DNA from: CBFGTV01 sp965652145
Lineage (GTDB): Bacteria; Bacillota; Clostridia; Peptostreptococcales; Natronincolaceae
Assembly (NCBI GenBank): GCA_965652145.1
Contig: CBFGTV010000007.1
Coordinates: 12,359-76,358 of the forward strand
DNA: 64,000 bases
Direction of reading: 5' to 3'
Positions 56,523 through 64,000 of the stretch are shown one piece after another. The notes under the pieces were generated by a model. That model saw nothing but the letters and a program-made list of their open reading frames with translations, was not told the DNA's origin and ran no database searches. Each line of letters opens with the position of its first letter. Positions within the stretch are counted from its first letter, which is position 1. The position numbers were made by a program, and so were the translations under genes.

Positions 56523-57518
56523 ATGAAAATTGGAAAAATACCAACAGAAATTTTGCAGGAAATTGTTTTTTCAAATATACAGCGTCGTCGAAGGGAGGTA
56601 CTGGTGGCTCCGGGTGTTGGCGAAGATTGTGCTGTCATTGATTTTGGTGAGTATGTTTGTGTTATGAGCAGCGACCCCATTACAGGAGCCGCCAGGGATA
56701 TAGGCAGTTTAGCTGTACATATTTCCTGCAATGATATTGCTTCAAATGGAGTGGCACCACTGGGAATTATGATGACGATTTTAGCTCCCCCCGGCACCAC
56801 CAAGGAGGAACTGGCCCAGGTAATGGCCGATGCTAATCAAGCCGCTGCCTCAATTAATGTAGAGATTATAGGCGGCCACACAGAAATTACTGATGCAGTT
56901 AATAAAATGGTCATATCCACCACCGCTCTGGGACGCCAGCTGAAAAAGCAGATGATTTCCACCGGCGGTGCCCAAAGGGGTGACGCTGTCGTCATGACTA
57001 AGCATGCTGGTCTGGAAGGAATGGCGATTATCGCAACAGACCTCTATGACAGGCTGATTAAAACCTTTGATGCCGCCCTATTGCAGGAGCTTCAGTCCTA
57101 TGCAAAGGACATAAGTGTTGTAAAAGAAGGCGTCATAGCTGGTGACCTGGGAATTGTCAACAGCATGCACGATGCAACCGAAGGCGGAATTTTGGGCGCC
57201 TTATGGGAAATAGCCGAGGCTTCAGACCTGGGTATAGAGGTTTACTTCGATAAAATTCCCCTTAGGCTGGAGACTAAAAGACTGGCTGAGGCCCTGGATA
57301 TCGACCCCTATCGTTTGATTTCAAGCGGTGTCATGGTGATGACTGTGGCCCAGGAACATAAAAATACCCTGATCGACACCCTTAAGCATGCTGGCATACC
57401 AGCAGCAGAGGTGGGGAGGATTATAGAGAAAGAACGGATACTGCTGAAGCAGGGAATCAGAACCCCCCTGGAGGCTCCCCAGGTGGACGAGCTTTATAAG
57501 GTAATCGAAAGAGGATAA
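56523..57518 (+). CDS. AIR-synthase-related (HypE/PurM-like) protein
   Basis: The 331-residue PurM-fold ATP-binding protein has APGVGEDCAVIDFG, the metal loop MSSDPITGAARDIGSLAVHISCNDIA (parts shown: SSDPITGAA and SCNDIASNG), GGHTEIT and HDATEGGILGAL. HypE, the hydrogenase maturation enzyme, has a C-terminal PR(I/V)C tail whose cysteine is essential; this protein ends in LYKVIERG and has none, so it is not a true HypE. Its substrate is unknown. It has its own terminator. Confidence 0.85.
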   Translation: MKIGKIPTEILQEIVFSNIQRRRREVLVAPGVGEDCAVIDFGEYVCVMSSDPITGAARDIGSLAVHISCNDIASNGVAPLGIMMTILAPPGTTKEELAQVMADANQAAASINVEIIGGHTEITDAVNKMVISTTALGRQLKKQMISTGGAQRGDAVVMTKHAGLEGMAIIATDLYDRLIKTFDAALLQELQSYAKDISVVKEGVIAGDLGIVNSMHDATEGGILGALWEIAEASDLGIEVYFDKIPLRLETKRLAEALDIDPYRLISSGVMVMTVAQEHKNTLIDTLKHAGIPAAEVGRIIEKERILLKQGIRTPLEAPQVDELYKVIERG

Positions 57519-57522
57519 AAGG

Positions 57523-57546
57523 AAAGGCCCCAGGGCCTTTTTTTTG
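57523..57546 (+). terminator. Terminator after the AIR-synthase-like gene
   Basis: AAAGGCCC / GGGCCTTT stem with a very short loop and a run of eight T. Confidence 0.85.
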
Positions 57547-57626
57547 TCATTATAAAAGGCTATTAGAAACCCAATTATTACAAATGAAAGTCATTATTAC
57601 ATGTTCATGACATTTGTCGGGATTTG

Positions 57627-57656
57627 TTGACATAAGTTTTTTTAAAATGATATAAC
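57627..57656 (+). promoter_or_regulatory. Promoter of the amidase gene
   Basis: Consensus TTGACA (57627-57632), 18-base spacer, TATAAC (57651-57656) with a TG extension. Confidence 0.75.
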
Positions 57657-57777
57657 TAATATAGAGTGGTGAAAATATCCGGGAAAACTGTTGTTTTATG
57701 TTTTTGAACATTCAGTAACGATGATGCCGATATAGTCTTTGGCACGAGGAAACCATCAATAGAGGGAGGACATGTCG

Positions 57778-59919
57778 ATGAAAAAAATAATTTCAATTTT
57801 GTTAGTTCTACAGTTTATTTTTGTTGCCACAATTGCAGCCTATGGAAATCAAAGCCAGTCCACTGTCCAGATGACCATGGATGGAAAACTGGTCAAATTC
57901 CATGTGGTGCAGTTGAAGCTGAATGATAAACTAATCAAATCTGATGTACCTCCCGTATTATATAACGAGCGTACCATGGTTCCTCTGAGGGCCATTATGG
58001 AAAATCTCGATGCAGAAATAGAGTGGGACGGAGAAAACTATCAAGTAATGGTTAAAACAGCCTCAAAGGAGATTCTATTAAAAATTGACAGCGAAGTGGC
58101 CATGGTCAATGGGGAGGCCCTGAGGCTTCCCGATGATGTGCCCCCAAAGCTGATTAACAACAGTACCATGGTGCCAATTCGCTTTATTGCAGAAGCCATT
58201 GGAATGGAAGTGGGCTGGGAGGATGAAACAAGAACTGTACTCCTCAGCTTAAAAGAAGAGGAAGAGCCCCGTAAGCCTGATGATTCCCTGCCCCCTGACG
58301 AGACAGAGGAAAGGGTTGCTGTAAAGGATGTTAAAGTAAATATCAATAAGGGCCTTCCAGAGATAAGAATAAAAACCACTGGCAAGGTAAACTATGATGA
58401 AATGAATTTAACCAATCCAACCCGGTTAGTGCTGGATTTGAAGGATGTTCAATTTGATATAGAGGATTCAAAGAATTTATTAGCCAACGGATCCTATAGT
58501 GAGTCCATAACACATTCGGTTTTAAAGGCTGTCAGGCTGTCTCAATTCAGCAAAGACCCCTATGTTACCAGGGCGGTTGTGGAAATGAACGGCGAAATAG
58601 GTCATGAGATCAGCTTTGATGAGAAGACCAGCGAGCTGGTCATTCAGTTTAAAAACTATGTCAGGTCGGTTAAGACGGAGTTAATTAATCTGAAGGAAGT
58701 CGTTGTAATTGAAGGGGATTTCGTTGAAAATTACAATATAATCCAGCTGGAAAATCCAAGACGTCTGGTGGTAGATATTAAAGATTCCTACCTTCAGGGT
58801 AAATCCTATGAAGTAAACGTCAATGGGCGTGTAGCAAAGGGAGTTAGGGTTGCTCAATTTACTCCCGATGAACACTACAAGCCTGATGATAAGATCGTTC
58901 GTGTAGCGATAGACCTGCAAAACGGCGTCAATAGTAAAGACTTTTATTATGAGCTAAAGGATCATCAGCTGCTGATTCATCTGGAAGGCAAGCCCTATAG
59001 TCAAATCAGCTATCAGGAGACCGGCTGGACAACAGCAAAGCTAATCTTTAAGGGTGAGGGCGCAGGAAATTACAAAGTTTCAAAGCCTGGGTCAAATCTA
59101 GTGGAAGTATTGATTCCAAAGGGAAAAAATCAAACGTTGGAATTTTCAGATATTAATATCGGAGATCACATGATCAGGGATGTGAAGGTAGACAGTAGCG
59201 ACAAAACAAATCATCGGGTTCTTATTACCTTGGAAAGTGATGTAGAGCTGAATGTTCCTGCTGCCTCCAATAGCAGTGAACTGGTGTTGGAGCTTAAAAA
59301 CTCCAATCGGAATCGTCAGATTTTGGTTGTCATTGATCCGGGACACGGAGGCCATGACCCAGGTACGACCTCTGCCATATTAAATAAAAAGGAATCAGAA
59401 ATTGTGCTGGATGTAGCACTGCGACTTGATAAGATGCTAAAAGAGGCAGGCTTTAGAACCTATATGACTAGAAACAATGATACCTATATTGCCCTACAGG
59501 ATCGGTCTGATGTGGCAAATCAGCTGAAGGCTGATCTGTTTATCAGTATTCACGCCAATGCTTCAACCATGCTGGACCCAGTCACAAAGAAACAAATACC
59601 AAATCCTGCACCCTATGGTATAGAGACCTATTATCATCCAAATAAAGAAAATCTGACCAAGTATAATCAAAGCAGCACCATGGCCAAGCTCCTTCAAAAA
59701 GAACTGGTGAAGCAGTTGGAAGGCCATGACAGAGGTGCCAAGACAGCCAACTTCTTTGTATTAAGGGAGACGACCATGCCGGCCATATTAACTGAACTGG
59801 GCTTCTTGACCAATCCCGAGGAGGAAAAGAAGCTGACCACAGAAAGCTATCGTCAAAAGGCTGCTGAAGCGCTATTTAATGCAACGGTACAATATTTTGA
59901 ACAAACAAAATTCAATTAA
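57778..59919 (+). CDS. Exported N-acetylmuramoyl-L-alanine amidase with AMIN and copper-amine-oxidase-N-like domains
   Basis: The 713-residue protein starts with a signal peptide (KKIISILLVLQFIFVATIA). Then comes a pair of copper-amine-oxidase-N-like repeats, RTMVPLRAIMENLDAEIEW and STMVPIRFIAEAIGMEVGW. A proline-rich linker and two or three AMIN-type segments follow. The C-terminal Amidase_3 domain has the zinc ligands VVIDPGHGGHDPGT, KKESEIVLDVA and SIHANAS, and the catalytic Glu in LTELGFL. It cleaves the sugar-peptide bond of peptidoglycan. The first ATG (57772) is too close to GGAGG; the ATG at 57778 is better. Confidence 0.92.
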   Translation: MKKIISILLVLQFIFVATIAAYGNQSQSTVQMTMDGKLVKFHVVQLKLNDKLIKSDVPPVLYNERTMVPLRAIMENLDAEIEWDGENYQVMVKTASKEILLKIDSEVAMVNGEALRLPDDVPPKLINNSTMVPIRFIAEAIGMEVGWEDETRTVLLSLKEEEEPRKPDDSLPPDETEERVAVKDVKVNINKGLPEIRIKTTGKVNYDEMNLTNPTRLVLDLKDVQFDIEDSKNLLANGSYSESITHSVLKAVRLSQFSKDPYVTRAVVEMNGEIGHEISFDEKTSELVIQFKNYVRSVKTELINLKEVVVIEGDFVENYNIIQLENPRRLVVDIKDSYLQGKSYEVNVNGRVAKGVRVAQFTPDEHYKPDDKIVRVAIDLQNGVNSKDFYYELKDHQLLIHLEGKPYSQISYQETGWTTAKLIFKGEGAGNYKVSKPGSNLVEVLIPKGKNQTLEFSDINIGDHMIRDVKVDSSDKTNHRVLITLESDVELNVPAASNSSELVLELKNSNRNRQILVVIDPGHGGHDPGTTSAILNKKESEIVLDVALRLDKMLKEAGFRTYMTRNNDTYIALQDRSDVANQLKADLFISIHANASTMLDPVTKKQIPNPAPYGIETYYHPNKENLTKYNQSSTMAKLLQKELVKQLEGHDRGAKTANFFVLRETTMPAILTELGFLTNPEEEKKLTTESYRQKAAEALFNATVQYFEQTKFN

Positions 59920-59931
59920 TAGTACGATTTA

Positions 59932-59963
59932 AATCTAAGGCCAATTGTTTGGCCTTTTAGATT
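59932..59963 (+). terminator. Terminator of the amidase gene
   Basis: AATCTAA+GGCCAA pairs with TTGGCC+TTAGATT around loop TTGT (two-base bulge). A second, perfect 11-bp inverted repeat TTGTCTAAATA / TATTTAGACAA follows at 59962-60000. Confidence 0.65.
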
Positions 59964-60062
59964 GTCTAAATAATTAAATTGAGACTATCTATTTAGACAA
60001 ATTGCGATTAAAATGAAATTAGGTGCACACATAAAATAGGATAAAATTTAGGAGGATGGTTC

Positions 60063-60584
60063 ATGGAGTACCTATTTGGCTATTTATTTATTTTCTTTGC
60101 AAAGGTGACAGATGTAAGTATGGCAACAATCAGGATGATTATGGTGGTACGGGGAAGGCGTTTACAGGCGGCGCTAATTGGCTTTGTTGAGGTGACCATT
60201 TATGTACTGGCCATCGGTAAGGTTTTAAGCGGCTTAGACAATCCCATCAATGTTATCATGTACGCCTCGGGCTTTGCGACAGGAAATTACATGGGAATAT
60301 TTCTGGAGGAGAAAATGGCCTTGGGAAGCATTGTTGTTCAGGTGATTACAGAGCATGAGGTTTTAAAGACTGTCGAAAAGCTTAGAAATGAAGGGTTTGG
60401 TGTGACGGTTTTTGAGGGCTACGGCAGACAGGGAATTCGACATTTATTAAATGTTACTTTGCAGCGAAAAAATCTGGGCAGGCTCTATAGGCTGCTGGAT
60501 GAGCAGGATAAAAATGCCTTTGTAACGGTTATGGATGCCCGTTCAATTCGTGGAGGCTATTTTCCTGCCATTAAAAAGAAATAA
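60063..60584 (+). CDS. DUF2179/UPF0316 membrane protein (YebE-like)
   Basis: The 173-residue protein has three N-terminal membrane helices (FGYLFIFFAKVTDVSMATIRMI and after) and a C-terminal cytoplasmic DUF2179 domain (LGRLYRLLDEQDKNAFVTVMDARSIRGGYF, seen as DEQDKNAFVTVMDAR). The function is unknown; related domains occur in nucleotide-sensing membrane proteins. AGGAGG precedes the ATG. Single gene. Confidence 0.85.
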   Translation: MEYLFGYLFIFFAKVTDVSMATIRMIMVVRGRRLQAALIGFVEVTIYVLAIGKVLSGLDNPINVIMYASGFATGNYMGIFLEEKMALGSIVVQVITEHEVLKTVEKLRNEGFGVTVFEGYGRQGIRHLLNVTLQRKNLGRLYRLLDEQDKNAFVTVMDARSIRGGYFPAIKKK

Positions 60585-60666
60585 AGAATACAACATTGGC
60601 TCCCTTAATATAATGGTATAAAGTTTTCTTTCCTGCGGAAAGGATTAAGAGGGGGACAATTAAAAT

Positions 60667-61659
60667 ATGAGAAGGAATAAAGGGCTTCTGATTTGCATGA
60701 TGATTTGGGTTTTTTTATTAACAGCCTGTGGTAATCCCCTAACTAAATTAATAGGGGATAAAGAAACTGATGTGAATTTAAATATAGACAATGATCTTGA
60801 TTTTACCCTTCAGGATGGCCTACGGGAAACAATGTTATACTATCGTGATCAGGAGGATATTTTAATTCCGGTTATGAAAAAAATTCCCTGGGAGGAGGGA
60901 ATTGCTAAAAGTGCCCTTAGACAATTAATAGATGAGCCCCAGGTTAGAGAAGAACTAAATAAGGTAGGGCTCAACCCTGTTTTTCCTACGGGTACAGAAA
61001 TCCTGGGGATGTCAATCAATGAGGGACTCTGTAAGGTAGATTTCAATGAGGCAGTATTGAATCATCCCTCTGAGCTTGAAGAAAGGGCCATGATTCAATC
61101 CCTTGTCTATACCCTAACAGAATTTGAAGCCATTGACCAGGTAGAGCTGTTGGTTAATGGAGAGAAGGTAGATCGACTAAAGCATGGCACCCAGACAGCC
61201 GATGCCCTTAGACGGGAGCAAATTAATCTTTCAGCAGTAATAGATGATGAAATGGTGCCTGTAACGGTTTATTATAAAACCACTACCAACGGTGTAGATA
61301 GCTATTTTGTTCCGGTTACCAAGGGAATTCAGGCCCTTAAGGCCGATATTAAGTCAGCCCTGGTGGCGTTATTGGAAGGAGCCCCCGAAGGAACTAATCT
61401 CTATAGTGAAATTCCAGAGGGAGTCGTGGTGGAGGATGTTTATGTCAAGGATGGTATTGCCTATATAGATTTGTCTGAGGAAATTAAAAGAATACCCGAT
61501 AATGCTGAACTGCAGCAATCTATGGTATATGAAATCGGATTAACCTTAAAGGCAATCGAACCCACCATCAGTCAGGTAAGAATCCTCTCAGGCGGTAAAG
61601 AACTGGAACTGGGAGCAGGAGTAAAATTGAATCTGCCAACCTACTCAAATTCAAAATAA
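60667..61659 (+). CDS. GerMN-domain lipoprotein (GerM-like)
   Basis: The 330-residue protein has a lipoprotein signal with lipobox LLTAC (Cys21 or so). Two GerMN domains follow: residues about 85-185 (ILGMSINEGLCKVDFNEAVL) and about 215-320 (VEDVYVKDGIAYIDLSEEI). Proteins of the GerM type act in spore formation and germination as envelope-anchored ring or cortex-associated components. Probable stop codon within the terminator hairpin. Start supported by GAGGGGG nearby. Confidence 0.85.
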   Translation: MRRNKGLLICMMIWVFLLTACGNPLTKLIGDKETDVNLNIDNDLDFTLQDGLRETMLYYRDQEDILIPVMKKIPWEEGIAKSALRQLIDEPQVREELNKVGLNPVFPTGTEILGMSINEGLCKVDFNEAVLNHPSELEERAMIQSLVYTLTEFEAIDQVELLVNGEKVDRLKHGTQTADALRREQINLSAVIDDEMVPVTVYYKTTTNGVDSYFVPVTKGIQALKADIKSALVALLEGAPEGTNLYSEIPEGVVVEDVYVKDGIAYIDLSEEIKRIPDNAELQQSMVYEIGLTLKAIEPTISQVRILSGGKELELGAGVKLNLPTYSNSK

Positions 61660-61684
61660 TCCGGGTTTCCCGGATTATTTTTTT
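61658..61684 (+). terminator. Terminator of the GerMN gene
   Basis: AATCCGGG / CCCGGATT stem with a TTT loop and a run of eight T. Confidence 0.88.
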
Positions 61685-61820
61685 TATAATCTATAGGAGC
61701 TGATGCTTCAAAGTGCTTTAAATCTTCCAAAGGAAGAATTTGTTCGATTATCACTAAAATATGATAAAGTGTGATACAATACTAAGAGACATAATTGCAT
61801 TAAAGAAGGGATGAGATCAT

Positions 61821-62558
61821 TTGATTAGAATAGATGGTAGAGCATTTGACAGGCTTAGGGAGGTACATATACAACGAAAGTATACAAAATATTCCCAGGG
61901 CTCGGTCTTAATTGAAATGGGAGAAACAAAGGTGATTTGTACTGCTACAATAGAAGATCGGGTTCCGCCTTTTCTTAAAAATACCGGAAAGGGTTGGATT
62001 ACTGCCGAGTATGCCATGCTGCCCGGGGCCACCCAGGTCAGGAAGGTGCGGGAATCCAGCAGGGGAAAGGTTGAGGGGAGAACCCAGGAAATACAACGAC
62101 TGATAGGCAGGGCCCTGCGTTCAGTTGTAGACTTAAATGCCATTGGTGAGCGTACCATCTGGATTGATTGTGATGTGATACAGGCCGATGGTGGTACCAG
62201 AACAGCTTCCATTACAGGGGCCTTTGTGGCGTTGATGGACGCAGTGCATCAATTGAAGGAGTTAGGGCAGATCAGCAGCTTTCCCATTAAAAATTTCGTA
62301 TCGGCTGTTAGTGTGGGAATTGTAGATGGCCAGCCTCTGTTGGACCTATGCTATGAAGAAGATTCTGCTGCTAAGGTTGACATGAATGTAGTGATGACTG
62401 ACCAAGGGCAATTTGTTGAGGTCCAGGGAACCGGAGAGGAAGCCCCCTTTTCCAGAGAGGATCTTATGGAGCTCTTAAGACTTGCAGAATTGGGTAACCA
62501 GCAGTTAATTGAGCTTCAGCGGGAAGTCCTGGGGGATATTGCTGAAGAAATAAAATAA
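61821..62558 (+). CDS. rph: Ribonuclease PH
   Basis: The 245-residue phosphorolytic 3'-5' exoribonuclease trims tRNA 3' ends. Signatures: IRIDGRAFDRLREV, the TEYAMLPGAT-type ITAEYAMLPGATQVR, the long GRTQEIQRLIGRALR helix and DCDVIQADGGTRTASITGA with the catalytic aspartates. TTG start with AAGGGATG upstream. It is followed by rdgB and a YfcE-like gene, an order common in clostridia, so these three form an operon. Confidence 0.96.
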   Translation: MIRIDGRAFDRLREVHIQRKYTKYSQGSVLIEMGETKVICTATIEDRVPPFLKNTGKGWITAEYAMLPGATQVRKVRESSRGKVEGRTQEIQRLIGRALRSVVDLNAIGERTIWIDCDVIQADGGTRTASITGAFVALMDAVHQLKELGQISSFPIKNFVSAVSVGIVDGQPLLDLCYEEDSAAKVDMNVVMTDQGQFVEVQGTGEEAPFSREDLMELLRLAELGNQQLIELQREVLGDIAEEIK

Positions 62559-62585
62559 TATACAAGGGAAAAGGAAGGCGTTAGC

Positions 62586-63191
62586 ATGAAAAAAACCATC
62601 GTAGTAGCCACCGGCAATCAGCATAAGCTGGTGGAGATCGGAAAAATATTTCAGGGCTTTGATGTAGAAATTAAATCAATGAAGGACGTGGGACTGGGTC
62701 AGCTAGAAATAATAGAGGATGGTACTACCTTCGAAGAAAACGCACTGATTAAGGCAAGGGTTGTGATGAAAAAAACAGGCTATCTAACCATTGCAGACGA
62801 TTCAGGCCTTGAGGTGGATGCCTTAAACAATCAGCCGGGTATCTATTCCGCACGTTTTTCAGGAGAAGGAGCCACCGACGAAAAAAATAATGAAAAGCTA
62901 TTGGCCTTAATGGAACAGATACAAGAGAAAGAAAGAACCGGAAGATTTGTTTGTGCCATGGCTGCTGTATACCCCAACGGAAAAGAGGTGGTTGTAAGGG
63001 GAGAATGCCATGGGTTAATTGGTACGGAGCCAAAGGGAAGTAATGGCTTTGGCTATGATCCTTTGTTTTTCGTCCCCAGCCTTGGACTAACCTTTGCAGA
63101 ATTATCTCAGGAAGAAAAAAACAAAATTAGCCATCGAGCAAAGGCTTTGGAGAAACTAATGACAGCCTTGAGTAAAGATGTGGAGGAGTAA
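62586..63191 (+). CDS. XTP/dITP pyrophosphatase (RdgB/HAM1 family)
   Basis: The 201-residue house-cleaning enzyme removes non-canonical purine triphosphates. Motifs: VVATGNQHKLVEI at the start, EDGTTFEENALIKA, the catalytic IADDSGLEVDAL, and PKGSNGFGYDPLFFVP. Start supported by AAGGAAGG. The next gene's ribosome binding site lies over its stop codon. Confidence 0.95.
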   Translation: MKKTIVVATGNQHKLVEIGKIFQGFDVEIKSMKDVGLGQLEIIEDGTTFEENALIKARVVMKKTGYLTIADDSGLEVDALNNQPGIYSARFSGEGATDEKNNEKLLALMEQIQEKERTGRFVCAMAAVYPNGKEVVVRGECHGLIGTEPKGSNGFGYDPLFFVPSLGLTFAELSQEEKNKISHRAKALEKLMTALSKDVEE

Positions 63192-63195
63192 GGGC

Positions 63196-63663
63196 ATGAA
63201 GATTGGAGTATTAGGGGACAGCCACCTTAATATGGAATACTTGAATAAGGTTATAAAAGAATTGAAGCAGGTGGATTATATCATCCATACAGGAGACAAT
63301 TATTGCGATTTTGAATATATCATGGAGAAATTAAAAATAAAAGGCATAGGAGTCAAAGGCAACTGTGACCCCAAGGGACCAGAGGAGATCATTGAGGAAA
63401 TTGCAGGAAGACGCTTTTTAATATGTCATGGACATCGATACGGCGTAAAGGAGAGTTTGAACAATCTGTTTTATCGTGGCAAAGAGGTTCAAGCAGATAT
63501 TGTCATTTTTGGCCATAGCCATGTACCGGTGTATGAAGTAATTGATGGTCTGGTGCTATTAAATCCTGGCAGTATTGCTTTTCCAAGGGGGGGCTCCCGA
63601 AGGTCCTATGCACTGCTTAAGCTGGATGAGGAAGTCGGCGTATCGTTTCAAAATGTAGAGTAA
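63196..63663 (+). CDS. YfcE-like metallophosphoesterase
   Basis: The 155-residue single-domain calcineurin-fold enzyme has all motifs: GVLGDSHLN, HTGDNYCD, VKGNCD, CHGHRYG and FGHSHVP. YfcE-type proteins are manganese-dependent phosphodiesterases of uncertain physiological substrate. A frame extension from 63178 exists, but GGAGGAG places the ATG at 63196. Last gene of the rph operon. Confidence 0.9.
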   Translation: MKIGVLGDSHLNMEYLNKVIKELKQVDYIIHTGDNYCDFEYIMEKLKIKGIGVKGNCDPKGPEEIIEEIAGRRFLICHGHRYGVKESLNNLFYRGKEVQADIVIFGHSHVPVYEVIDGLVLLNPGSIAFPRGGSRRSYALLKLDEEVGVSFQNVE

Positions 63664-63804
63664 ATTAATGATAATACAAGTATAATAATGAATATCTTTG
63701 TAAATCATTATTAGTGGGAACAATAATTTCTTGACCATCCACCATAATTCCTATATAATAAATCTCGTGCCTAGTTAAGGGCCCTTTTGAAGATTGAAAA
63801 ACCC

Positions 63805-63833
63805 TTGACAAGTTATAAGATTTATGATAACAT
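63805..63833 (+). promoter_or_regulatory. Promoter of the tRNA genes
   Basis: Consensus TTGACA (63805-63810), 17-base spacer, TAACAT (63828-63833), with an A/T-rich discriminator; start about 30 bases before tRNA-Gly. Confidence 0.75.
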
Positions 63834-63868
63834 ATTTAAATGTCAGGAAAAATAACGAGAGATAAAAT

Positions 63869-63942
63869 GCGGGTGTAGTTCAGTGGTAGAACTTCAGCCT
63901 TCCAAGCTGACCGCGAGGGTTCGATTCCCTTCACCCGCTCCA
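63869..63942 (+). tRNA. tRNA-Gly (anticodon TCC)
   Basis: A complete 74-base cloverleaf: acceptor GCGGGTG pairing with CACCCGC, D-loop GTTCAGTGGTAGAAC, anticodon loop CTTCCAA, T-loop GGTTCGATTCC, and an encoded CCA. Confidence 0.98.
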
Positions 63943-63946
63943 ATTT

Positions 63947-64000
63947 GTGCCCATAGCTCAGCAGGATAGAGCAACGGCCTTCTAAGCCGTGTGTCCGGGG
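63947..64000 (+). tRNA. tRNA-Arg (anticodon TCT), 3' part outside the window
   Basis: Acceptor strand GTGCCCA, D-arm AGCTCAGCAGGATAGAGC and the anticodon arm with loop CTTCTAA are complete. The variable loop runs on, but the T-arm and 3' end are cut off. Four bases separate it from tRNA-Gly, so both come from one precursor. Confidence 0.92.

Noticed and set aside
56523..57518. Calling this gene hypE
   Set aside because: The essential C-terminal cysteine tail is missing and no hydrogenase maturation genes are nearby.
1..64000. CRISPR arrays, prophage or integrative elements, rRNA genes
   Set aside because: No regularly spaced repeats, integrase, phage structural genes or rRNA sequence were seen.

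Overview
The window reads as a chromosomal segment of an anaerobic, spore-forming, low-GC Gram-positive bacterium of the Clostridia, most like Alkaliphilus and its relatives. That placement is an inference from gene content and style: strong AGGAGG-type ribosome binding sites, frequent GTG/TTG starts, CIRCE-controlled groESL, spore coat (CotF-like) and GerM/YpeB-like proteins, 4Fe-4S ferredoxin, rubrerythrin, FeoAB and an electron-confurcating lactate dehydrogenase. No phage, transposase, rRNA or CRISPR array is visible. Most of the window is ordinary housekeeping DNA.

Layout. 1-3900: end of an unknown gene, a 2x[4Fe-4S] ferredoxin, a P-loop/Asp23 fusion protein, NAD-type glutamate dehydrogenase and a FadR/GntR regulator. 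4300-8000: a lactate oxidation operon (EtfB, ferredoxin-type EtfA, FAD lactate dehydrogenase) preceded by two copies of a composite TGGTnnnACCA operator. 8048-14562: an HD-GYP protein, a conserved hypothetical, an SDR reductase, a YpeB-like protein, 8-oxoguanine glycosylase and a DUF554 membrane protein. This part also carries a 184-bp element with terminal inverted repeats and a 163-bp palindromic repeat. 14871-16926: CIRCE, groES, groEL. 17450-18609: a probable structured small RNA and three small, probably spore-related genes. 18792-20338: an Fe-S aldo/keto reductase and a hotdog thioesterase.

20562-37348 is the purine block. A guanine riboswitch precedes guaB-guaA. A tandem guanine + PRPP (ykkC-type) riboswitch precedes an NCS2 purine permease followed by purK-E-C-S-Q-L-F-M-N-H-D, a near-complete IMP pathway with overlapping genes. 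The two riboswitch classes should make expression depend on low guanine and/or high PRPP.

37389-50953: a cysteine-poor S4 paralogue with a Fur-like box at its promoter, an HTH-TPR regulator, a metallophosphoesterase, a Rossmann-MCP fusion with a YerC-type repressor, aspartate kinase, three tandem copies of a very hydrophobic small protein, a PHP phosphoesterase, a DUF3793 protein behind a Fur-like box, PcrA and LigA. 51091-55550: a fourth copy of the hydrophobic small protein, rubrerythrin, and a Fur-box-preceded operon feoA-feoB-nicotianamine-synthase-like-flippase-like. 55632-63942: a small Cys-rich protein, an unknown possibly ART-like protein, an AIR-synthase-like protein, an exported amidase, a DUF2179 protein, a GerMN lipoprotein, RNase PH, a dITPase, a YfcE-like phosphoesterase and tRNA-Gly(TCC), with tRNA-Arg(TCT) cut by the window end.

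The most interesting unexplained items are the feoAB/nicotianamine-synthase-like operon, the four-copy FFFLLLVIIFCNC small-protein family with sigma-K-like promoter motifs, the soluble Rossmann-MCP fusion and the candidate small RNA at 17487-17775. All functional calls come from reading the sequence only; no database search was run.
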